Source: Synanceia verrucosa (lineage: Eukaryota > Chordata > Actinopteri > Perciformes > Synanceiidae). From it: a DNA stretch of 64,000 bases. How positions within the stretch are numbered: the first letter of the stretch is position 1; the number at the start of each line of letters is the position of its first letter. The translations under genes were made by a program, and so were the position numbers. This document shows, piece by piece, positions 41,107 to 51,470 of this stretch. Location: assembly GCA_029721515.1 (NCBI GenBank), contig CM056554.1, forward strand, positions 23,289,988-23,353,987. Direction: 5' to 3'. The notes beneath the pieces were generated by a model. The model worked only from the letters and a program-made list of their open reading frames with translations. It made no database searches and was not told the origin of the DNA.

Positions 41107-42190
41107 GTGACAGTGTTTGTCTGAGTTCTCAAAGAACATGTTCCAGTCTGTATGCAGAAAGCATCCCTTCAACTCCTCTCTCTTGTGGCTAGACAAGTCA
41201 GTGTTTTTAATTAATTTTATGTGCAAATAGAATTATAGCTCAATAGCTTCCAGGTCATGTGTTCAATTGACTCAAAACCAGTGTGGGATCGTAGTACTCC
41301 ACTGGCTGCATAAGATACACCTCTTGTTTTTACATTTTCAATCTGTTTTTAATTAATTACCTCCACCAAGGAGGTTATGATTTCACCAGGGTTTGTTTAC
41401 TTGTTGGTTTGTTGGATCACAAAATAACTCGAAAAGTTATGGACGGATTTTGATGAAATTTTCCAGATTGGTCAGAAGTGGCCTAACAAAACGGATTAAT
41501 TTTTGGTGGTGATTGGCTCCTATTCCAGGTCATCAAGGTCAAATGAAAGGTCACCTCATAGTAATGTATGAGAGATTTTTGCATAATTCTGAACGCTCCA
41601 GGTTGTACAATTTTCATCCGAATTAGCTGAAAATCGCCTAATTTGGTAGATAAACTAATATAGGAATCCAGAAGTCACAGATTCAGTTTGGTCAAGATCA
41701 GTAAAAGGTCAAGGTCACAAAGGTCAAATGTGTTTTTAACCATAACTTCATGTAGGAAGGAGGAGAAAAGAATTCTCAAATTGTATTTTCAAAGTTTTAC
41801 TGGTATTTTTTTTTTTTTTAATTCAAATGTGACAAAATCTGAAATGGTGGAAAAATAAATTAAAAAATACATGATATTAATGTGAATACAGTGTTAAATG
41901 TGGGTTTCAAGGTGCATCAAAATGAACACATTCACTTTTAGGCGTTGTGGGCTGGTAGGAGTATACGCTCCTAGTGTTTATAGTGCCTTTCTAGTGTTTA
42001 TATGTATCGTAGCTCAATTGCTTCCTTCCAGGTCATGTGATCAGTAGTCTCAAAACCTGTGTGGGATCATAGTGCTCCACTGGCTGCATGAGATAAAAAA
42101 ATCTTTTTTTACATTTTAAATCTGTTCAATATTTTTAATTTTTATATGTAAATATTAGCATCTTAGCTCAGTAGCTCCTCAACAGTTTTA
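41107..42190. repeat. Direct repeat pair with a nested dispersed repeat
   Basis: 41235-41350 and 42006-42125 are direct copies (tagctcaat(a/t)gcttcc ... actggctgcat(a/g)agata); a third partial start is at 42168. Between them, 41355-41730 is the ggaggttatgatttcacc repeat, a longer relative of 38006-38192. No coding sequence. Confidence 0.55.
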
Positions 42191-42975
42191 AACTAAAAGT
42201 ATCCCATATTTTTATTTTGAAAACAGGAAGTGGGGACACACTGTAGCAGTCTTCTATATACCTGTAAAGACTGCAATATGGGTGCACTTGAAATGTCGGT
42301 GGGGCTTGGTTGAAGTTGCACTGTACTCGGAGAAAAGGAGACCTTTACTCGGTATGAATGCCTGACGAATATCCAACTTAAAACTAACCGCACGTCCAGT
42401 AGAGCAGCCGACTGTAGATCAGCTGGCTATTGATGGTCGACCTGCCGGCTAAACACCGTTCCTCTAGGCTAGATAGAATTAGCCACACCAGTACAACAGT
42501 AGCAGCGTCCTCTTCTCCCAGTCACTCCCCAGTCATGCCGCATACACTCCCATGCAAATCTCGTGATTGATCCATTGTTAATAGACAATGAATAGAGAGA
42601 AGACCAGTTGTGTGTGCACTGCTGCTTGGAAGCCGCCATTTTTTCAAGTGAGGAAACGTCACTGCGCATTTACGTCAAGACACAGCATGCGCAGAAAGAA
42701 CACAGCCTGACAGCATTCTGTTTCACTGTTTACATGATAAGATTTTACATCTGATCAGTTTGGGAAGAGGAATATTCTACCCCTGTGAAACTGAATGAAA
42801 TTCCATTCGGTTTAGGCCTCTTTGTTCGGATTGAGGTGTTTATATGGAACATTTTTATTCGGTTTGGGCTTCTAATCTGATTCTAATTGGAATATTAGGC
42901 TCCATGTAAACCCACTGAATGAATGTGTAGAAGAACAAACAAACTGAAGTGCAGCAAGAGTCCTTCTCCTTGTCA
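42191..42975. other. Repeat-like tract, possible Harbinger-type ends
   Basis: It contains phrases such as gtttacatgataag near 42732 and ccatgtaaaccc near 42901 that resemble subterminal sequence of PIF-type fish elements. No coding frame and no confirmed inverted repeats. Confidence 0.3.
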
Positions 42976-43100
42976 GCCGTAGTGATGGGTAGGTGAGGCC
43001 TTGTGAAGCGTTTCGACACATTACCCAAACTATATTGATTCTTTGTCGATACTGTGTCAGTGTGCTGCTCAACACTGAAACCTGCTGGATCATGAAAATC
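42976..43100 (+). mobile_element. hAT terminal fragment (TAGTGATGGG family)
   Basis: It starts gtagtgatgggtaggtgagg, matching the ends of 31399-33405 and 53575-54690 for about 120 bases, then stops. 43256-43320 is a separate agggctgtgggtattgaat-type end. Confidence 0.55.
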
Positions 43101-43867
43101 ATACAGGCAACCTATTTGAGACTCAACTGACAGGCTGATGTAATGACCTAGTAGATATAGTTATGTAATTTAAACAATAATGTTTTATATGGTCAGCTAT
43201 AGTGTATAATTTATATCTTAATTTAAGTTTAAAATATTTAAAATATTATATACAGTAGGGCTGTGGGTATTGAATATTTTAGTAATTGAGTATTCTACCG
43301 AATATTCTAGCGATTAATTACCTTTGCTTAGTTAAAGAGCAATTATAAATAGAGAAAATAAGATGTTTCTTTTAATAATGAACAACCAACTTGTTTCCTT
43401 TTTTATAAAATTAGACGTAGGCCGACCGGACTACCTTAGCGGTACTGTGCTGGCTCTGAGGCACTGGACTGTGTCCGTGGCGTAGGTTCATAAAACTTCG
43501 CCAAGTGTTCTGCAACACTGGCTTCAGCATGTCTTATTGGACTCTCATAGTGACCATCATAGTGTTTGCCATAAACAGTGTCGTAAACCCTGACAACCAT
43601 CGCAAGAGTTTTCAAATGAACGTGGTTTGTGTCGTTCATTCTTGCCAGAGTGAATGCCGTTCACGTTCATGATTTGAAAACTGAGCCGTTAAGTTCACCG
43701 TTCACCGAAAATACAAACACGTTATATGGATATGGAGGACGTACCTCATAGGCCTGTGGTGTGGACCGTACATGTGGCGAATTAAAGAAAAATGCTTGGT
43801 GTATACTGGTCATGACATGAAAATCAGGATGGGGATTATTATTATTTTTTTTTTTTTAATAAATTTT

Positions 43868-44166
43868 TATTTAAAAAAAAAAAAAAGCCTCTCCAAAGTT
43901 TTGCTCTTCAGCCAATTTCGTTTTTCGATGCGATTTCTCCGACTTAAAAAAAACACCTGCTCGCATGGCACAGAGGAAGCTGGTTTGCAAAGAAATTGTA
44001 AAGAGAGCTGTAAGAGGTGTGGGTAATTTCTTCTTTGGCTGTCCCAGTACTTCAGCGGATCACTTGATCGGGGGACGTTGCCCTCAGACATGTGTCTCTG
44101 GACCTCAATTACTGCATTGGCTCTGGCGTTGGTGGTTTGCCCGCCGACTTCATTGTCCAGGGGTCT
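43868..44166 (-). pseudogene. hAT transposase dimerisation domain fragment
   Basis: The minus-strand frame has SSDPLKYWDSQRRNYPHL, then PASSVPCEQVF and a basic RRNR...SKTLERLFF end. This matches the C-terminal hAT dimerisation region, which mediates transposase oligomerisation. Poly-A at the 3' side (43870-43885) follows. No upstream core is adjacent. Confidence 0.7.
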
Positions 44167-44184
44167 CATGTATCAAAGTAGCAT

Positions 44185-45068
44185 ACACCAGGATCCACGT
44201 TCACGTTCTGATTTATCAATAGTGAACTGAGCGTGGAAACAGACGCAGTTCCACGCCAACTTCATAGCTGCCGTACGCCAGGTTCTGATGCTTTGGTCCG
44301 CTGGCGACACTTAGAGGGGATGTTGGGGAAACTGTCACTAGTTTGTAAACAGCTGTGTGCGGAGCTGTGCGTGGTCAGCTCCCGGCCTTGGAGCGTCACA
44401 GGAGGAGCAGAGCACTGCCAGAGCCACACAGTTGCTGACCACGGCCGGACAACGTCCGATCGGGAGTGAGCCAGTCGACCCTGAGCCGGGCCATGCCACG
44501 TGTTGGACTGGAGTCGCCACACGTCAGCCAGGCATATTAAAATTCATATACAATGCAGTTAAACAGGTCAACATTAATGCGCAATTTGCAGCGATAGCTG
44601 GATTTCCTGATGTAATCAGAGCGATAGACTGCATTCATGTTGCAATAAAAGCACCATCACATTATGCAGATTATTTGTGATGCGCAAATGAATGTGACCA
44701 ACATCGCTGTGAGGTGATCTGGCTCAACAGGCGATTCATACATCCTAAATAAAAGCATGGTGGGAACGGGCTGTAGGCGGGCATGCCGTGGTGCGACTGT
44801 AGTAAATATTGATTGGTCATCAGTCTCCTCCCTGAGTCATGGTTTGCATGTGTGTGTCCCCAATTATCATCTACACACGTGCGTAAAGTCACAAACAGCT
44901 TCATCAGCATCTCTCCTGAATTGTAATCTTATTTCACATCAGTGTGATCCATCAAGTGCGTTTACGCGACGCGTAGTCAGGATTTTTTTGGAAGTGCGCG
45001 TCAGGCTACGGCGTAGGGTCCGCGTAGGAGTCTGCGTCGATGCGACGCAGAAGCATAAAGCAGGCTTT
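44185..45068 (+). mobile_element. PIF/Harbinger fragment with HARBI1-like piece and right end
   Basis: 44518-44690 reads NINAQFAAIAGFPDVIRAIDCIHVAIKAP: the start of the HARBI1-type DDE nuclease, with the first catalytic Asp in AIDC. A stop follows at 44678-44680 and the rest is lost. 44968-45068 is a copy of the right end of the MITE at 36257-36914 (gacgcgtagtcaggattttt ... cagaagcataaagcaggct). Whether these belong to one element is inference. Confidence 0.6.
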
Positions 45069-45179
45069 ACTCACTCACCGCCGTGTGTGAGCGCTGCTTA
45101 TTGCCTGTGTGTGTAACCAATCAGATGGTGCTATGGGTGGGACAATGCTGGAGACAGAGTAGTGACTGCAGCCAGAGAG

Positions 45180-45460
45180 ACGCATCTGCATCAGAGCCAG
45201 AACAATTTAAAAAAAAAAAAAAAAAAAAAATGATGCCGATATGCATCAGATGCTGAATATCGGAATATGGGCCCAGACATTAATCGGTCGATCCCTATTA
45301 AAAAATAATTTTTAATTTTTACTTTTGTACTTAAGTAAATTTCAGAATGTGTACTTGGAGTTGAATCAGTACTTCTGCTATTACTTAAGTCTCTGTTAAC
45401 ACAAGTATCTGTACTTCTACCCTAAGTGAAGAATGTGAGTGTTTTACCACCTCTGTCACA
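45180..45460. repeat. Two fish MITE-like repeats and a poly-A tract
   Basis: Poly-A at 45208-45230. 45232-45296 (gatgccgatatgcatcag ... aatcggtcgatcccta) and 45310-45457 (tacttttgtacttaagtaa ... gtgttttaccacctctg) are both familiar fish interspersed repeats, unassigned here. Confidence 0.5.
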
Positions 45461-46049
45461 TACACACATCTATACATAAAGATCTGGTTTGGAGTGTCAA
45501 TCGGCTTGTACAATAAAGCTACACGCAGCATCTTCTCAGTTCGCTTTTGCCACATCCAATATGGTGGTGACGTTGACCTATGTGTCAGCACGCAATGTGA
45601 TATCTACATATATGTCCCTCACACCTTTGTCACACTGACAGAAAATAAAAGGAAAGGTGTACGTGGAAAGATAAAAAAAGACAAAACTATCCAAACTCTT
45701 ATTAGAACAACTGGCAGCAAAATTCACATTGCTTCATTTGTTTGATTGGAAATGTCAAATATAGGATTGGGCCGTAAACAGTAGTGATAGGAAGTCTGGC
45801 TCTTTTCAAAGCTTCGTCTCTTTTGGCTTGGCTTCCTTACAAGAACAGCTCTTATGGCGCTTCGTTTAGTTTCCCTCTGAGTCTTCTGTTTTAACCTAAT
45901 TTAGTAGTTCTGCTTGGTTTGTGAGTCGGTACGCACATTTTAATTCAATGTTTTCATGAAAGCCTTATTTTTATGCAAATACAGTTATAATTGTGTAACA
46001 TTATAAATACAATTGAACAAATCAAATAAGTAAAGGCCAAAAGTCTCAA
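45461..46049. other. No clear feature
   Basis: Repeat-like wording (gccacatccaatatgg near 45550, shared with 19998; gtagtgataggaagtctggc at 45781) but no coding exons. Confidence 0.4.
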
Positions 46050-46350
46050 GTGTGTGTGTGTTTGTTTAACACACAGGTTGAACTCATTTGCTCTGTCCAG
46101 GCTCTCTGGTGTCTGCCTGTCTTTCCCCTTTATTCCAATAATGTTTTTCATCCCCATCCACACATCTCTCACACTGTTCTGGTCAAATTTTGCCTCCAGC
46201 TTCTTCCTTAAGGTATCCTTAAATGTCCTCAGTGTCTCTCTGAGTTCAAGCTGCACCCTCCTCTGCTCCTCTCTGTCTCCAGACCTGAAAGCCCTCTTCT
46301 TCTTGTTCAGGAGAGCTTTCAGGTGCAGCTGTGACTCTGTTGCTATGGAG
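46050..46350 (-). pseudogene. Rex1/Babar-like LINE linker region
   Basis: The minus strand reads ALLNKKKRAFRSGDREEQ, then basic helical text, then RDVWMGMKNIIG: the linker between endonuclease and RT. It ends abruptly on both sides. The right side abuts the Tc1 element at 46362. Confidence 0.65.
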
Positions 46351-46361
46351 ACAATTGAGTA

Positions 46362-47740
46362 AGCAATTAATTGCAAACAACCAGTAAACTGAAGTAAGCT
46401 GTTCATCAGCTGATCAAAAGTTTAAGACACATCTAAAAAAAAAACACAAAATTCAATTGTTCATTTGTAAGTGAATTTAGAGGGATTCTGGCAGGGGTTG
46501 CGGCGATCGAAGGCTTGCAGTTTTATCACAACGGTAATAAAAAAAAAAAAAATCACAGCTCCATATGAAGCACTCTGCTCCTCTTCTGTGGTGATTTACA
46601 GCAGTGTGCATCAGTCCGCTCAATTTAGTGAGCTCCATGACTCAGCGGTGACTGATACTGATCACGAGACACAACGAAACGATAATAACATTTGTTGCCA
46701 ACAATTTTCAGTTCAAAGGGGGGCATCCACTGTCTGGAACTGGTTTCCATTTTTTGTAAACTTGCCTTGCCATCCAACCCCAAATGTTCTCAGTTGGATT
46801 TAGATCAGGGGAACATGCAGGATGGTTCAAAAGAGTGATGTTATTTCTCTGGAAGAAGTCCTTTCTCAGGCGGCCATTGTGAACTGCAGCGTTGTCCTGT
46901 TGAAAAAGCCAGTCATTAGCACACAGACGATGGCCTTCAGTCATGAGGGATGCCCCCTGCAACATCTCCACATAGCCAGCTGCTGTTTGACTCCTCTGCA
47001 CAACCTGAAGCTCCATTGTTCCATTGAAGGAAAAAGCCCTCCAGATCATGATGGAGCCCCCTCCACTGTGTCGTGTAGAAAACATCTCAGGTGGGATCTC
47101 GTTGTCATGCCAGTAACGTTGGAATCCATCAGGACCATCAGGGTAATTTTTTTTTTTTTTTCTCATCCGAGAATTTCTTCCACCTTTCAGTGTCCCATGT
47201 TTGGTGCTCTCATGCAAACTCCAAACAGGCAATTTTATGCCATTGAAGGAGACGAGTCCTTTGAAGAAGTTTTTTCTTCTTAAAACCCTTCTCTCTCAGA
47301 TGCCGTCTAATGGTTATGGGACTACAGTTGGCACCAATGACAAGCTTAATTTGGGCCGAGGATCGTCTCATGTCTTGACGGACAGCCAATTGGATCCTCT
47401 GGCTCAGGGCCGGTTCAATTTTTTTTGGGTCTACCACTTGACTTTTTTTGTTCCATAACCCTCAGGATCTTTTAAGAAGTTTAAAATGACTGTCTTACTG
47501 CGTCCAACATGAGCAGCAGTGGCACGCTGTGAGAGGCCTTGCTGATGCAGCTCAACAATCTGACTGTGTTCAAAGAGAGAAAGCTTTTTTTGCCTTTGCC
47601 ATCAGGAGGTCATGACAGTGTGGATACCTGACAGAAAATGTCATGTTTTTTGTGAAGGTTTAGGCTTTTAAAGGTTGTGGTCTTTTGATCAGCTGATGAA
47701 CAGCCTATTTCAGTTTAATGGTTGTTTGCAATAAATTGTT
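46362..47740 (-). mobile_element. Tc1/mariner element with TIRs and TA target site
   Basis: TIRs about 55 bp long: the left end from 46362 (agcaattaattgcaaacaac ... tgttcatcagctgatc) and the right end to 47740 are mirrored, each bordered by TA (46360-46361 and 47741-47742). Contains one decayed transposase gene on the minus strand. Confidence 0.8.
46708..47600 (-). pseudogene. Tc1-like transposase, frameshifted, DDE motifs present
   Basis: Minus strand. The N-terminal helix-turn-helix at 47600-47440 has stops. 47437-47210 holds IQLAVRQDMRRSSAQIK and ITIRRHLREKGF. A frameshift occurs at an A-tract (47150-47163), next to FSDE (first catalytic Asp). 47150-46708 has GGSIMIWRAFS, then LFQQDNAAVH (second Asp) and SPDLNPTENIWGWM (Glu 34 residues later). 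All three catalytic residues persist, but shifts and stops prevent expression. Confidence 0.75.
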
Positions 47741-47869
47741 TACTTATTTTTTTTTGTGTCACTCCCATTTCTTCTTTTTGTATTTTGAAGCATTACTTAA
47801 AACCTTAAGACCCCACAGTGCAAAATATAAATTCTTGCTTTTTCAACTGGTGTTAAAATTTGGATCATA

Positions 47870-47951
47870 AGTGTATTTAATGTTCTAGATAGCTCACTCC
47901 ACACAAGCTCACTGACTCTCTCTCTCTCTGTATGTCTGTCTGTTCCTATAG
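47870..47951 (+). promoter_or_regulatory. Intron 3' end and splice acceptor of zinc-finger exon
   Basis: A pyrimidine-rich stretch (ctctctctctctgtatgtc) and cctatag acceptor precede the exon at 47952. The same sequence, inverted, precedes the paralogous exon at 12066, showing that the duplication includes intron sequence. Confidence 0.65.
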
Positions 47952-48827
47952 GAACGGAGAGGAAAAGGAGGACTGAAACGTCCCCACTGTCAGCACTGCG
48001 ACAACTGCTTCTCAACATCTGGATATTTAAAGATTCATGAGAGAATTCACACTGGAGAGAAGCCATACAGCTGTGATGACTGTGGGAAAAGGTTTTCTCG
48101 GAGTAGTAACTTTGCATCCCACCGACGCATCCACACTGGAGAGAAGCCGTACAGCTGTGATGAATGTGGGAAAACATTTTTACGCAATAGTACCCTTCAT
48201 GTCCACCAACGCATTCACACTGGAGAGAGACCGTACAGCTGTGATGAATGTGGGAAAATGTTTTCTTTGAGTAGTAGCCTTGCGAAACACCAACGTATCC
48301 ATACTGGAGAGAAGCCGCACAGCTGTGACCTGTGTGGCAGAGCTTTCAACACTAACAGTGACTTAGAGAGGCACCGACTCATTCACACTGGACACAAACC
48401 TTTCTGGTGTGATCAGTGTGGGAAAACTTTTACTGGCAGTAGTAACCTTAAAAGCCATCAACGCCGGCACACTGGAGAGAAACCGTACAGCTGTGATCAG
48501 TGTGGGAAAACTTTTGCAAACAGTAGTAACCTTAAAAGACATCAAAGCCATCACACTGGAGAGAGACCGTACAGATGTGACAAGTGTGGCAGAGCTTTCA
48601 ACACTAACAGTGACTTAGACAAGCACCGACTCCTTCACGCTGCACACAAATCTTTCTGGTGTGATCAGTGTGGGAAAACTTTTACCATCAAGAGTAACCT
48701 TAAAAGACATCAGCGCAGTCACAGTGGAGAGAATCTGTACAGCTGTGATCATTGTGGGAAAGATTTCCACACGAACAGTGACTTAGACAAGCACCGACTC
48801 ATTCACACTGAACACAAACCTTTCTGA
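47952..48827 (+). CDS. C2H2 zinc-finger protein, terminal exon, ten fingers
   Basis: It opens in phase 0 (ERRGKGGLK) and encodes ten C2H2 fingers to a TGA at 48825-48827. Helix residues at -1/3/6 by finger: T/Y/I, R/N/S, R/T/V, L/S/K, T/D/R, G/N/S, N/N/R, T/D/K, I/N/R, T/D/K. Fingers 5, 8 and 10 share the NTNSDL helix and 6, 7 and 9 share SNL, showing internal duplication of finger blocks. Linkers after fingers 5 and 8 are atypical (TGHKPFW, AAHKSFW). The stop replaces the Trp codon of the repeated KPFW unit, and a transposon-like sequence begins a few bases later, so the original array may have been longer. Likely a nuclear DNA-binding protein; the first exon may be 34653-34730. Confidence 0.85.
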   Translation, partial: ERRGKGGLKRPHCQHCDNCFSTSGYLKIHERIHTGEKPYSCDDCGKRFSRSSNFASHRRIHTGEKPYSCDECGKTFLRNSTLHVHQRIHTGERPYSCDECGKMFSLSSSLAKHQRIHTGEKPHSCDLCGRAFNTNSDLERHRLIHTGHKPFWCDQCGKTFTGSSNLKSHQRRHTGEKPYSCDQCGKTFANSSNLKRHQSHHTGERPYRCDKCGRAFNTNSDLDKHRLLHAAHKSFWCDQCGKTFTIKSNLKRHQRSHSGENLYSCDHCGKDFHTNSDLDKHRLIHTEHKPF

Positions 48828-48829
48828 TG

Positions 48830-48905
48830 TAGGGCTGAACGATTTTAGGAAAAGATCAAATTGCGATTTTTCTGGCAGATACTGCGATTTCAATTCACGA
48901 TCCTC
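48830..48905 (+). mobile_element. DNA-element end (TAGGGCTGAACGATT type)
   Basis: tagggctgaacgattttagg, then attgcgatttttctgg, is the end of a familiar fish hAT-like repeat, starting within 5 bases of the zinc-finger stop. The other end was not found. Confidence 0.5.
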
Positions 48906-49829
48906 TTCAAATGAAGCTCTCAGCTGTTCCAGCCTTACAGATGTACAACAAAACATGCAGCTGCTGTGGCAGGTAGCATGACATATTCCTTCACCCCTAG
49001 TATCAGCTGAGTACTAATCATTTCCACTTGGCTTTTCGCCAGACTTTTTGTCATGCAAATGTCTGTGGTGATTTTTCAAGTGCCGATAAAGGTTGGTTGT
49101 GTTTCCGCTGTTACAACTTTAGCACGTCAGGTTTTACGCACAGTTCCTGTTTATGGTGCATGTCAGTAGCCTCAAACCTGAAATACTCCCTAATGACCAC
49201 TGTGCTGTTTCAGATTATCAACTAACTCCACTTTTGGTTCAGCTGAGGTAATTTCCAAACACATTAACATTACAGAGCAGAGGAGTATTCCATCAAAGTC
49301 ACTAATCATAGCAGCGCTTAAGTGATAAAGCCTCGTTTGAAGTAGCGTTAACGTGAGGCTGAAGATGTGCCTCAGCAGCGTTAACTTCAGCAAGGTTTAT
49401 GCAAGCTTTTATTAGGCGCATTCATGGGGTACACTAGAAGCCCAGACCATGCGATTGTTGAAAATGTGATCATGTTGAAGAGTCAGGGTGATTTTTTTCA
49501 ATAGTGCAGAGCAGAAAAATTGCTTTTGGAGCTCTGTGAGGAGTATAAACCGACAATAACCAAGAAGGGAAATACATGGCGTGGCAGAAAATTGGCGACG
49601 GCTTAAATGTGCAAGTTAAGGGGGCGGCGCTGGAGCCTATTCCATCTGTCTTAGGCTTGAAGGCAGGGTACACCCTGGACAAGTCTCCAGTTCATCACAG
49701 GACATTGTAGCATAAATAGTGTAGAGCAGATTAGTCAATCATTAATTAATATCAAATTATGTATTTATGAACAATATCTTAAAGTTATTGATCATACACC
49801 ATTAAATTACCTCTAATAGTAGAAATTAT
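48906..49829. other. Non-coding; SINE fragment at 49620-49707
   Basis: 49620-49707 (minus strand) is a body piece of the GATG-tail SINE family, read as cttgtccagggtgtaccctg then aagacagatggaataggct. The remainder has no recognised coding or terminal repeats. Confidence 0.5.
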
Positions 49830-51470
49830 CAGGGCGCCACCCAGTTTTGCTAAAACAGGGAAAACTTGTGAATTTGACATTAATTAATAGAGTCTCTTAA
49901 TCTCAGGGTGCTACAGAGTTCTTGACCTAGTGTACAGTGATTCAATTACTTTATATACACACACAAATCAAGTTCTTTATAAATGAGATGTTTATTTGAC
50001 AAACTATAACCAGACTACTACTGTAACAGAAAATAACTAATAATAAATGATTAATTTGACAAACTAAATGATCAGGTTACTAACAGAAATAATAAAATAG
50101 AAAATAAAAAATAGAATAAAGGAAGATTGATGGTGAAAACATGGGATTGACTCATCGTGACCAAAATGGAATGAATGATTAATTAATTCAATGTGACCAG
50201 TTTAATTCAGTGGTGGTTATCTGGACCAAATTAAGAATTAGGCTGTTTACAAAATTTGGTTTAGGTTTGGTGTACCGTTCAGCAGTTGAGAGTTTGAGAG
50301 GCATCAGAGAAGATTGTGAGTAATTTACTTTTCAGAATTGGTTTAGCATTTTACTGATATCTTACTAAATATTATTAAGTTTTGTGATTAAGCCCTAAAT
50401 TCAGGCCATTTAATGTAGCGTCTAATCATCAAACTCTTTAATATCTGTAAGATGTATATGCAGTATATCACCGTTCCTGGATGGATGGAAGTGAGGAGTG
50501 GCTGCAGGTTCTGTCTGGATCTGCTGGATCTCTGCAGGCGACTTCGGCTTGAACTTCACCAGTGGTTCTTTCGGGCATCGGTGGACATCTCTGGACTGCT
50601 CTGGACATCTCTGGGGAGTTCTGGAAACCTTTGGTCATCTCTGGACAGCTCTGGACAGCTCTGGGCATCTTTGGTCATCTCTGAACATCTCTGGTTGACA
50701 TGGCTCCATCTCAGTCTCTCTCTGTCTGCCTCTCCTCTTCACAGCATAGTCTCTGTGCCCTTGCTTCAATTCTCCCCCCCCCTCTTTGTTGGTGGGGGAG
50801 GTCGGCTGGATTCACACCAACGTGTCCACCGACAGTCTTTTCTTCTTTTAAGTTTCTTCATGACGGCTGGAGTCATTTTCTGCAGCCTGTGTCTGAGCAG
50901 AGGAGCTGGCTCACATTTTCAGGGTAAAGGAGTAGAGAGAGGAGACAAGATGGTCTTGAGGCAGGATGCAGAGTTGGAAGGTTCTGGATAGGCTGTTCTT
51001 CATGAGGTGCTGGGTCCTGAGGAGGCCATTCAGAGGCAGCATTCAGAGTCTTTCAGTCATATCTGGAGCAGAATGAAGATTCTGGAGAGGTTGTTCTTCA
51101 CACCATGAGGCGCTGGGCCTGCGGTGGGACAGCATGTCTCTGTCTCTGGGTCATCATTGTTTTTCCCCCCTCCCAGCATGTGGGAGAGGGAGAACACAGA
51201 GGCAGTGGAGTGGATGAAGACCAGAACTTGACTGGCTGAAGGGCTGAAGAAGAGAAGAGCGCTCAGACCAGCTGAGGCTTTTTATGATCTTTGTTGAAGG
51301 ACCAGTGGGGGTGTGACCACTGGTCCCTCCCCATCCACCAAGTTAATTGAGATGATATTATTTTAACTTATTTAATGTTAATACTGCTGTGTTTTACTTT
51401 ATTAAAGTTTCTCTATGTGAAAGCTCCCTCTCTCAGCTGTAAATCAACACCAAACACCCTACAGTAGGAA
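49830..51470 (-). mobile_element. LTR-like tract, minus strand, unclassified
   Basis: Minus strand: about 1.6 kb starting tgtagggtgtttggtgttg (51470), with aataaag early, a TATA-like cataaaaagcc at about 51280, and ending at gcaaaac next to tgggtggcgccctga (about 49830-49855), which contains the TGGCGCCC of a lysine-tRNA primer site. This arrangement suggests a retroviral-type LTR plus primer site, but no partner LTR or gag/pol is visible, and the interior includes a minisatellite. Tentative. Confidence 0.3.
50584..50700. repeat. Minisatellite, ctctgga(c/t)atct-type units
   Basis: About eight imperfect copies of a 12-bp-based unit (catctctggaca, gctctggacagc). They generate spurious open frames on both strands. 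Confidence 0.7.

Noticed and set aside
50452..50991. 179-codon plus-strand frame with SSGLLWTS repeats
   Set aside because: It arises from a minisatellite in an LTR-like tract; no family resemblance and no splice logic.
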